From Aspidapion aeneum (Eukaryota; Arthropoda; Insecta; Coleoptera; Brentidae), in NCBI GenBank assembly GCA_963576565.1, contig OY755038.1, positions 11,857,756-11,921,755 of the forward strand: a stretch of DNA of 64,000 bases, given 5' to 3'. Below the pieces are notes generated by a model. It was given only the letters and a program-made list of their open reading frames with translations. It was not told where the DNA came from and made no database searches. The position numbers and the translations under genes are program-made. Below, piece by piece: positions 10,656-20,600 of the stretch. Each line of letters begins with the position of its first letter. The stretch's first letter is position 1.

Positions 10656-11723
10656 CACCAGTATTTACTAAGATGGTTTAGGGTTTAAGTTTAAAGTTTA
10701 GGTTAAGGTTTAACTTTTAGTTTATCTTTTGTGAAACGTTTTAACTGAATTTCTTTCAAACTAAATAAAAGTTAATGGAATTTTGGACTAATTATAACTA
10801 CATAGGTTATATCGCAATGGAAAAAACCGGTTTAAATAAGAATCTGCAAGGATTTCGTAAAAAAATGGAAAAAACGGAAAAGAAATGGTTTAAACTATAG
10901 GTTTAAGTTTGTAGGGAACGAGGTTTAAGTGAAAATGCAGCGTTATTTAAGTGAATTACTTACATTTTTCAATTTACACTTACTTCCCAAACTTGACATT
11001 GTCGGAAAATGTGTTCTAATTTCGTAATTTTTATTATATAACTTGCACAAAGCAAAACTGAAAAATAAATTTTTAAATTTATTAAAATGACGTAATAGTG
11101 ACTTGACTGACACTTGCTAGACTAAGTACTGGGATTGTCATCTGCTGTCATCTCGGTGCACGTACATCTTAAATATATCTGTATGGCTAGAGCGTATTAA
11201 AACCATTAAAAGAGATATGAGAATTTAGTACTAAACGGTTTATCCAGCCTTGTGTACATTGCCCTAAAAAACTCGCTCTAATAGTTAATTGAAGCTAAAA
11301 ATCGTATAAAATTTTGTCATATCGTTCCTAAATAAATTAACAAAAACGTGATTGTTTTCAAGTTACAATGAGATAAACCACCCCCCGGAGGTAGTTTAAA
11401 ATTTAAGACGATTTTTTGTCGGAATCCCATGACCTAGGGGTTTAAAGTGACGTAGTAGCCTAAATTAGACAGTTGTAGAAAAATCAGTTTTCCATGTTTT
11501 CTTCTTTTTTCCGGTCTATATGGTCCATTTCAAGAACAAATCGTCTTAAATTTCAATTTTTAGGACATTTTATCGTCCATACAGGTAAAAATACCAAATC
11601 AATTGCGGCCTGTTTCGGCAAAAAATCAATTTTTCCAAACCAATGCACATTTAAATTTTAAACCTAAACCCTAAACTTAAACCAAAACCTAGACTAAAAC
11701 TTACGCCTTAGTAAATACTGGTG
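10656..11723. mobile_element. Element with CACCAGTATTTACTAAG inverted ends
   Basis: The left end CACCAGTATTTACTAAG is mirrored by CTTAGTAAATACTGGTG at the right. The flanking CTC (10653-10655 and 11724-11726) is a possible 3-bp target duplication. Subterminal regions hold degenerate GGTTTAAGTTTA repeats in inverted orientation. No coding capacity is visible in its 1068 bp. The superfamily is not assigned. Confidence 0.7.
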
Positions 11724-11726
11724 CTC

Positions 11727-13153
11727 GTGTTTGCCGCGGCCGAGTAGATGAGCTGTTGGTAGCATCATGACTAAGCCAGAGGTGTACACGTTTGTTGCGC
11801 AAACCGTTATTATGAAATTTTAGATCCGGTGTTATGCCCGCAGTAAGAAAAACGATAACTGCAATGGACTGTAAATATTTTAATTAAATGAAGCGCGAAC
11901 AAACATAAATATATTGATATGAAATTACGAAATAATGAAAAGGTCCATAGGTTAATTGTTGTGCCACACAACGGCAATCAGAAACAAAGGCACTCACCAG
12001 TTTGCAGCCAATTCTAAGGGGCCCCTGATTGGATCTAATGATGTCACCACGTAGCTGAAGGGCTGAAGTTTCTTTTCTATGCTTCAGTACACCAAAATCG
12101 AGCACTTTCAGGTGTAGATATTTGAAATAGTTGGAGAACGAAATTAACACGCCATTTCTCGAGGCGCTTGACAAAGGATCTCTCTTGATTGTTGGTGCGC
12201 ATGTCCAAATGCGCGAAATGCGCTTTGTCCTTCATACAATTGTGTGGTTTTAAAAATATATAAACAAACGCGAAATTTAGCGGGAGCTAACATCCGGGTG
12301 GACGAAAAACTGTCCAAAATTTTGCGTCGGTTATCTAGTAGAGTAAATTTGTAAAAGAACGCTATAAAAAGGGTATATTTTGTTTTATGTTTGGCATAGT
12401 AGTACCTATGACCTTCAGAAACATTTGTTTTGAAGCGAGAGGTGTCAATTTTTTTTACATAATCCATCAAAATAAATTTTATTTCTCCTAAAACAGGGAA
12501 TTAATTTTTTTTTCTTAATTTTTGCAGTCGCCATCTTGGATTCTGTTCGGTTACAATTTTTAAAATTCTTGACATTTTTCTTAAAAATTTTAAAATATTA
12601 GAAATCTTTGAAATTTTTTTATATTTTTTTAGAATTTTGAACCATTTTTCAACCTTATTACGAAGAACACGTGTCAGCTACCCAAAATTAAAACAAAGTA
12701 ACTGCCGATTTATCAAAACCGAGAAAAATCGATTTAAAGTTTTTTGAAAGCAGTGAATGAAGTGATTTGGTCTAAAACATATGTTCGGTATTTCTTAACC
12801 GATTTAAAAAATTCCTAAACCAAAATGTGCGTAGGAAAACAGTAAATGTAAATTTAGAAAAAACTAGATTTTCCAAAAATGCAAGTTATTTTGTTTTTAT
12901 TTTGTGCAGCCGACCTAAAAAAGTGGTTTTAATTTTTATTACCTAGCAATTCAAAATAAATACGTGGTTTGTGTTTACTGTAGTTAAGAAATTCTTACTG
13001 TAAAAAAAATTGACCAAGGCCTTTTATATTTTGTTGTTGTGGTAGGTACCGTTTTATAATTTTAAGTTTTTTTATATTTTATAATTTTGATATTATTAAA
13101 GAGCATATTCTTCACAACATTCGTACTTTTATTACCTAAAAATAATTTTGGCC
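11727..13153. other. Non-coding, no recognisable element
   Basis: Two overlapping minus-strand frames (11884-12174 and 12144-12470) show no known domain, no splice context and unremarkable composition. I see no supported gene. The segment from 12500 to 13140 is AT-rich and low in complexity. Confidence 0.45.
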
Positions 13154-13923
13154 TTTATGTAGTACTGCTTGATAGAAATAGCGATGTACAAAATAGCGAA
13201 GTACGAAATAGCGAGTAATAAAATAGTGACTATCAAAATAGCGTTGTAATGAAAGAGCGGCTATCAAAATAGCGATGTATCAAAATAGCGTTTGTAACAA
13301 AACAACGACATATTAAAATAGCAATGGATCAAAATAGCGATGTATCAAAATACCGAATCAAACCAATCCAATCCTGAACCGAACCGAAATACGCTATTAT
13401 ATCCTGCGGTATTTTGGCTATAAAACCTTATTTAAAAAAAAAACTTTTTTGACTTCTTTTTCAGGATGCTAGAGGGTGTGAATCCGAACCGAACCGAACT
13501 GAACCGAATTCGTTTCAGTTCGGTTCGGTTCGGAATCACCCTCTCTAGAATCCCAAGAAAGAAGTCTGAAGAGTTTTTTTTTGAAAAAATATGCTGGTTC
13601 GGTTCGGTTCGTATTCACACCCTCTAGGATCCCGGGAAAGCAGTCAGGGAAGTTTTTTTTTGAAAAAATTTGTTAGAAAGAAACCCCTTAGTCGAACAAT
13701 ATGCCAAAACCGAACCGAAATATCGCTATTTTGATGTCGCTATTTTGTTACATCGCTATTTTGATAGTCACTATTTTGTTACATCGCTATTTTGTTACAG
13801 TCGCTATTTTGTTACATCGCTATGTTGTTACATCGCTATTTTGATAGTCGCCCTTTCATTACATTGCTCTTTTAATTCTCGCTATTTTGAACATCGCTAT
13901 TTCGTTCCAGAGCCCTACATAAT
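13154..13923. mobile_element. Foldback element whose arms are AAAATAGCGATGTA tandem repeats
   Basis: Bases about 13170-13345 hold roughly ten degenerate copies of a 14-16-bp unit (CAAAATAGCGATGTAT). Bases 13720-13910 hold the same array in inverted orientation. The outer edges TTATGTAG / CTACATAA are mirrored. The centre (13370-13660) contains ACCGAACCGAA runs in a palindrome and is related to the core of the Mutator-like foldback at 42602-43269. It appears to be a composite of two elements. Confidence 0.7.
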
Positions 13924-13961
13924 ATGTTTGTTAACAATAACCATACAGTATAGTTTGAATG

Positions 13962-14240
13962 ACAAGACGCTAGCCCTACCAAGTCCACTTCCAATCCCTG
14001 ACTTCGCATGCGTAGATCTACCAATATTATTTACCTCATGTATTAGAATAGATGTACAGGGTGATTTTCACTTGAATGATTCTAACCACATGAAAATAGA
14101 AAGTTTCAAAAACCTAACCTAACGAAACCTAATCAGATCTAACCAAACCGAACCAAAGCAAACTAAACCAATATTTTTTTTCAAAAAAAAACTTTCCTGA
14201 CTTCCTACCCGGGATCCTAGAGGATGTGAATCCGAACCGG
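13962..14240 (+). mobile_element. Half copy of the Mutator-like foldback element
   Basis: This starts ACAAGACGCTAGC and follows the left arm of the complete copy at 42602-43269 almost base for base (CATGCGTAGATCTACCAATATT, GTACAGGGTGATTTTCACTTG, CTAGAGGATGTGAATCCGAA). It stops near the symmetry centre and the right arm is missing. Confidence 0.8.
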
Positions 14241-15091
14241 TTCAGAAATTCAGTGAGAAATTGTTGAACTTTTGTCTATGGGTGGTACGATTTGTCACAC
14301 ATGCAAACAAAACTGGTAAAATCCGTAAAAAATCGAAAATTTGTACTTTAGAAAATACAAGAACGCTCAGCTGATTCACACAGAATGAGGTGGGGCTCAG
14401 CGGTGGGATGTGTGCGGAACACGGATAATAGAACATTGACAGATTGGATTTGACCAAAGTAAAAGCGGCAAATTAAAAATGGCCGCCGTCCCAACCTTTT
14501 TAACCATTGAGATTTCGTTTTTATTATATTTTAGAAATGTCAAGGGCTTATGAACCGCTTTTTTTGTTTATTTGTTCGTTTTTTTTAATTAAATTTGAGA
14601 TGAAGTCTAACTGTTAAAAACTGTTCAGGGTCTTAAAACATTCCTTTTTTCATTAGAGTAGGAGAAGTCCGAAAATTTCTTTATTTTTCAACAAAAATAA
14701 CAACTTATAGTCTCCGCCATTTTGACAAGGCCATGATAAAATCAAAGTATAAGTAACAAGGTTTACCCACTCTTTATATTTTGGTTAGTTGTAAAATCCA
14801 ATCTCTTGCTGTTCTATATATATCGTTCGTAAAGAAACAGTTGTCTGGTAACTCTGCAGCCTATGACGCGGCAGTTATACTGCTCCACGATCAATAAAGA
14901 GAGACATACACATCAAATTATGAGAGAAATAAAGATAGATCTATTTAAGGTGGAACTTAACTGAACGACTGCAGTTACGTCATGGCGTTGCAATTAGGCG
15001 CTGACTCGTGACGTAGGTTGACATTAGCACCCCGACATAAATTGTAATTTTGGAACATTCTCATTTGCATCTCTTTTTAAAGCACAGCTTA
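14241..15091. repeat. Non-coding; dispersed repeat at 14808-15045
   Basis: Bases 14808-14992 (AAAGAAACAGTTGTCTGGTA, TGACGCGGCAGTTATACTGC, GTTACGTCATGGCGTTGCAA) recur nearly identically at 26078-26260. The adjoining 14990-15045 (GGCGCTGACT..GACGTAG..CACCCCGACA) recurs inverted at 25678-25712. Nothing recognisable lies between 14241 and 14800. Confidence 0.6.
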
Positions 15092-15521
15092 TTAGCTCAC
15101 ACTACACTATAGTAGTGTGAGCTATAGTGATCCTAATTTTTTCGAGAAAAAAAAAGTTGCTCCGATTTCAAAATTTTTTATATATCTTTGCGTTTCAGAT
15201 GATTTTGAAACTTTTTTGTTGCACCGTGTGTCTGTCTGTCTGTAACGACCAACGCGCATAACTCAAAAACCGCTTGCCCGATTTTAATGAAATTTGGTAC
15301 CTACGCTGGGTTTTCGGTCGAGATGGTCCCATTTAAAAATGAATAAAATCCACCATATGAACACAAGCCAAATAAAAGGGTGGGGGTATATATCAAAAAT
15401 TAGAGTTTATGTAAAAATATGGCGTGTGTGATATCAAACGAAAGGTAATTGCGTCTGAAGTTAAATAAAATACATTTTACTTTAAAAAAAAGGGTGGGGG
15501 TAAATTTAAAAAATTAGTGTT

Positions 15522-15868
15522 TGTCGGGGCCTTCTTTGCACTTCTTATATTCAATGGCCTATATCATCCCTCGCATTCCAAAGAAACACAAGCTTCGCTT
15601 AGCGCGGCACACGCTCTGATTGGTGGAGATCGACGATCACCTGATGCTAGCGCTTGGATTGTGGTAATGTAACCGGCCGAGACGTAGGTGGGGACATTCG
15701 CTCGACAAAGCCATACAGAGAAGGGTCGTAGACGTTGCTACAATTAATTACCTATTTAAAATCAATTTATTGTCAAAATTACAGTCCGCTATCTCAATAC
15801 AAGCTATTACAAATAAACATCATCTGTCATTATTACGGTAACTGAAACGACGAGTTCAGGACCATCCA
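15522..15868 (+). repeat. 5' LTR of BEL element 1
   Basis: 347 bp, starting TGTCGGGGCC and ending ACCATCCA. It matches 22013-22359 except for a C/T difference (AGCTTCG against AGTTTCG) and an A/C difference (AAACATC against AAACCTC). Confidence 0.96.
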
Positions 15869-15871
15869 TTT

Positions 15872-15888
15872 TGGTCCTTCGAGCCGGA
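15872..15888 (+). promoter_or_regulatory. Primer binding site, tRNA-Tyr type
   Basis: TGGTCCTTCGAGCCGGA starts 3 bp after the 5' LTR. It is complementary to the 3' end of animal tRNA-Tyr as I know it (ending CCGGCUCGAAGGACCA). A degenerate echo of the site (TGGACCTTCGAGCCAAA) lies 32 bp further on. Confidence 0.75.
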
Positions 15889-16107
15889 TATTTGGACAAA
15901 TGGAACATCCATTTTGGACCTTCGAGCCAAATATTTGGACAAGTGGACAACAGTCAGTGAATCAACGGGTAAATTGCAAAAAAGACTATTTTTGTGACGT
16001 ATCCCAAAATGCAAAAAAGACTATTTTTGTAAAAAACAAAGAAAATTTACGGGAAAAATACTATTTTCGCGTAAGCACCAAAGAAAAGTTACGAAAAAGA
16101 CTAGTTT

Positions 16108-16345
16108 CGTAATAATTTAGTGACAACTAAACAAAAATTAGTGACAACTAAACAAATATTTAGTGACAACTAAATAAATAAACAAAAATTAGTGACAACT
16201 AAACAAATATTTAGTGACAACTAAATAAATAAACAAAAATTAGTGACAACTAAACAAATATTTAGTGACAACTAAATAAAGTAAACAAAATTAGTGACAA
16301 CTAAACAAACAATAAATTAGTGACAACTAAAAATACAAAAATCAA
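16108..16345 (+). repeat. Tandem repeats in the BEL 1 leader
   Basis: The motif TTAGTGACAACTAAA recurs about nine times, in higher-order units of about 58 bp, between the primer site and gag. Shorter AAAAGACTATTTTTGT repeats precede it. It may serve packaging or internal initiation, but no function is demonstrated by the sequence. Confidence 0.8.
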
Positions 16346-16615
16346 CTGAACAAAGTAAAACTAGAAGTCAAGGAGTTAAAGAACACTGGACAAAAGCTTA
16401 TAAACTGTAAGTCTATTCCATGCTTTCAAGTACTTTCCGATCTAAGTGAATCTCTCCTCCTTCTAAAAATATTCCTTTTAACCAAGTTTAACCTAATCGG
16501 GTTTACTTACAACTAAAGCAGTTCATTTGGTGCAATTGGGAGGTTAGCTTTGCATATTTGGCTACCTTTCTTTTTAAAGTCAAGTCATTTTAATTAAAAT
16601 TTTTAAATCACAGTC

Positions 16616-17674
16616 ATGGCCAACGAAGGGCAAACTGTACAAAAAATCGTGAATTTAAAATCTAGTAGACGCACTTACAAAGGGCAACTGACACGTTTTA
16701 CGAAGTTCGTAGACAGTTTTGATTTACAATCAAATAATATCGAGGAGTTAGAGACACGCATAGACAGGATTGACAGTGTGTATAATGCCTTTGATTCAAT
16801 TCAGACAGAATTAGAACTTTTAGACGAGGCTAATTTAAATGCGCATGAGACAGAAAGAGAATTATTCGAATCAACTTATTTTCAGTACATGGGCAAGGCC
16901 AAAGTATACATCAGTAACAGACTAGCAGCTGTGACCGTGGCACCGGCGCAAAATGTACAAGGATCGAATAATTCTGCTTCATCTTTTTCAGTCAAATACA
17001 ATTTACCACCGATAAGTTTACCATCATTTGATGGAAAACGGGAAACTTGGGGCCAATTTTACGATTCATTTAAGGCAATTGTGCATTTGGATCAAAATAT
17101 CGCTAAGGTCACTAAACTTCAATATCTTAAAAGTTGTTTAAAATCGCAGGCCGCAACCTTTTTAGAGCATTTTGAAACCACAGAACAAAACTACGACATA
17201 GCGTGGGATTTGTTATGCAAGCGATATGAAAACAAACGCATCACGGTAAATCGTCATTTACAAGCATTATTTAGCATGTCTTCAATCGGTAAAGAAAACA
17301 AAACTGACCTACGTACACTTTTAGACGAACTACAAAGAAATATGCGCTCTCTAGAAAACCTTGGACAACCTACTGACAAGTGGGACACAATGGTTATTTT
17401 TTTGGTGACATCCAAATTAGATTTCTATACGAAAAAAGAGTGGGAACAATACGTTTCAAACAATACACAAAATGAAACAAACCCGTTTGAGTTTCCGACT
17501 TATGACCAATTAATTACATTTTTGTCAACAAAATGCCAATTATTGGAGGTATTAGACAACTCAAGTAGTTTAAGTCAACCACAAAATCAAAACAAAAAAT
17601 TCGAAAATAAAAAACCGTTTAAAAAAGATATGTCATTTTCTAATTTATCAACAAATAACAAGTTAGCATGTTAA
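16616..17674 (+). CDS. gag: BEL 1 Gag, ended by an in-frame TAA
   Basis: A 352-aa Gag that would form the particle and bind the element's RNA. The N-terminal third is a helical, charged region. Residues about 125-300 match the DUF1759-type capsid region of BEL/Pao Gag (LPPISLPSFDGKRETW, then AWDLLCKRYENKR). The frame stops at TAA (17672-17674) inside the first zinc-knuckle Cys pair. The same frame continues straight on through the rest of that knuckle and a second Cys-rich cluster into pol. BEL elements usually have one continuous gag-pol frame, so this is either a nonsense mutation or a readthrough site. The start is the ATG in the context GTCATGGCC. Confidence 0.9.
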   Translation: MANEGQTVQKIVNLKSSRRTYKGQLTRFTKFVDSFDLQSNNIEELETRIDRIDSVYNAFDSIQTELELLDEANLNAHETERELFESTYFQYMGKAKVYISNRLAAVTVAPAQNVQGSNNSASSFSVKYNLPPISLPSFDGKRETWGQFYDSFKAIVHLDQNIAKVTKLQYLKSCLKSQAATFLEHFETTEQNYDIAWDLLCKRYENKRITVNRHLQALFSMSSIGKENKTDLRTLLDELQRNMRSLENLGQPTDKWDTMVIFLVTSKLDFYTKKEWEQYVSNNTQNETNPFEFPTYDQLITFLSTKCQLLEVLDNSSSLSQPQNQNKKFENKKPFKKDMSFSNLSTNNKLAC

Positions 17675-20600
17675 TTTTGTAAAGGCTCACATTTTATTTT
17701 CAATTGTAAAGATTTCTTAAAATTAAATACAAAAGATCGCGAATCAGAAGTAATAAAACTAAAGTTATGCATTAATTGTTTTAAGCCAGACCATACGGAT
17801 GTAAACAAATGCACGTCGAACAAATGCAAGCTATGTTTTAAAGCACACAACACACTGGTTCACAGAGACAATTATACTTTGCTGAGTACCCAACCAGCAG
17901 AGAAAAACTCGGGTGCAAATGTACGCAAAGACACGCAAGCCGTTTCAGAGTCACCCGAGAACAGCAAACCAAATCAATCGATTACGGCAGCGTACACTGG
18001 ATCTAGTTATATTGCCCTCCCTGACAGTAAAACTGAAATAAATAAAAAGCAAACGATTCTTTCAACAGCTTTAATTTATTTACGTGGTAAAAACGGGCAG
18101 CAGGTAAAATGCAAGGCTGTACTGGACTCCGGGAGCATGAGTAATTTTGTAACTACGAATATTGCCAAACAATTAGGGCTTAAAATGGAAAAGTCACAGA
18201 CGCCAGTGGCGGGTGTCAGTGGATTTTCTATTAATATTCGTGGGCAGGTAAGCACGATAATGCAATCTACACAAAACAAAAGTCAATTTGATTTAGATTT
18301 TTTGGTAGTCGATAAAATTACAGGAAAAATTCCGGTAATGTCATTTTCATTAACAGATTTAGATCTGCCCAGACACATAAAGTTGGCAGATCCCTCGTGC
18401 AACGTTTCGTCAGAAATCGATGCGCTTTTGGGGGCAGACATATTTTATCAACTTTTGGGCGATCATAAAATCAGTTTAGGTAAAACACAACCTGTTTTAT
18501 GCCAAACAAAATTAGGCTATGTCCTTTCGGGTTCTTTGTTAATGGCTCTTGAAGATTGTCATAAGTCAGAGTCATTTTGTAACCTAACTATAAATTCTGA
18601 CGTTCAAGAACAATTAGAAAAGTTTTGGCATATAGAAGAGTGTCCATCGGTCAAGTTACTTTCAAATGAGGAAAAACAAGTTGAAAAACATTTCGTGGAA
18701 AATACTACGCGTAACGAAAACGGAAAATTCGTAGTTAAACTTCCGTTGCGTGATAATTACACGGAACTCGGTAACTCCTATGACATGGCACTCAAAAGAT
18801 TCTATTCACTTGAACGGAGACTAAATAAAGACACGGAATTAAAAAGGCTTTATACTGAGTTTATGACCGAATATGCCGATTTAGGTCATATGACTTTAGT
18901 ACCCACGATACAGACACAACCTGATAAGGTATTGTATTACCTACCGCATCATGGAGTCTTGAAAGTTTCGAGTTTAACCACTAAGCTTCGTACTGTCTTT
19001 GATGGTAGTGCGGTCAGCAGCTCAGGTCTTTCATTAAATGATGTCCTCAAGGTAGGTCCAGTCATTCAAGACGACTTATTTTCTATTTTATCTCGATTTC
19101 GAAAACATAATTACGTGATTACTGGGGACGTTGCTAAAATGTTTCGCTGCGTATTACTTGACGAAAGTCAACGCGATTTACAACGGATTTTTTGGCGCGC
19201 AAATCCTTCAGATCCAATTCAAATTTTTAGGTTAAACACAGTGACATATGGACAAGCTTGCTCTTCCTTCTTGGCAATAAGGTGTTTATACCAAGTAGGC
19301 TTAGATAACGAGAAAAGGTTTCCGGAAGCTGCAAGAGCCATTATGCGCGATTTTTATTGTGACGATTTACTCACGGGATCGGACACAATTGACAACTGTA
19401 TTAAGCTAAGAAAGCAAATTTCAGAATTATTGGGCGACGCTGATTTTCTTTTACGAAAGTGGTCCTCTAATAATAAGACTATTCTACAAGACTTACGTAA
19501 AAATAATGAAATTTGCCAATACATTATTACTGACAACCATGAAACAAAGACATTGGGCATTTTGTGGGATACTAGTCAAGATGTTTTGGGATTTACAGTA
19601 AATTTTGAAATTCCAAATTCGTCAAATATAACAAAACGTTCAATTTTAAGCTTAATTAGTAAATTATTTGACCCACTTGGTTTAGCAGGACCTGCACTGA
19701 TTCATGCAAAAATAATGCTTCAAAATATTTGGAAATTAAATCTTTCATGGGACGACATAGTACCAACCGAGACACAAAAATATTTTAAAATATTTTGTCA
19801 AGAGTTAAAATTATTGGCAAATATCAAAATACCAAGGCAAGCTATACTTAAAAATCATGTTGAATTACAAGTTCACGGTTTTTGTGACAGTAGCGAAAAG
19901 GCGTATGGCGCATGCGTATACTTACGTTCCATAGATTCAATAGGCCAATGCAACGTTACGCTTTTATGTGCCAAAGCTCGCGTCGCTCCGCTTAAAATAC
20001 AAACGTTACCCAGACTAGAATTACTTGGAAGTGTCGTTCTAAGCAAATTAGTTGACAAAACAATTCGAGCATTGGAGATTGACATTTCTAATATTTGGTA
20101 CTGGACAGACTCAACCATTGTGTTAGGCTGGCTCAATTCTGAACCCTCGACTTTGAAATGTTTCGTTGCTAATCGTGTTGCAGAGGTTCAAAGACTAACA
20201 GACATGAAACAGTGGCGTCACGTCAAATCCGAAGACAACCCTGCTGACGTCATATCACGGGGGGCGAGTCCTGGAGCTCTTTTGGATAATCAGATGTGGT
20301 GGCACGGGCCTCCGTGGCTAACTTTGTCAACAAACAATTGGCCGTTGACCGAATTTTCAAAAAGCAATCACGTCGAATTGCCGGAAAGAAAAAATCTTAA
20401 AAAACAGTCATTATTAATAACATTTGAGGATTTTGATCTTTTTGAGAAATTTTCTTCACTCAGCAAATTACAACGGATTTTTGCATATGTTTTGCGTTTC
20501 GTGAACAATTGCAAAATACCGCAAGCACGTCAGGCTGAAAGACAAGGGGGTTTCTTAACAAATTTTGAATATAAAAATTCTTTAAATAAATTAACTTTTA

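Noticed and set aside
11884..12470. Two overlapping minus-strand frames as a gene
   Set aside because: No domain, mutual overlap in different frames, and no splice logic.
16108..16345. CRISPR-like repeat array
   Set aside because: Repeats and spacers are both repetitive, the host is a eukaryote, and the array lies in the BEL 1 leader.
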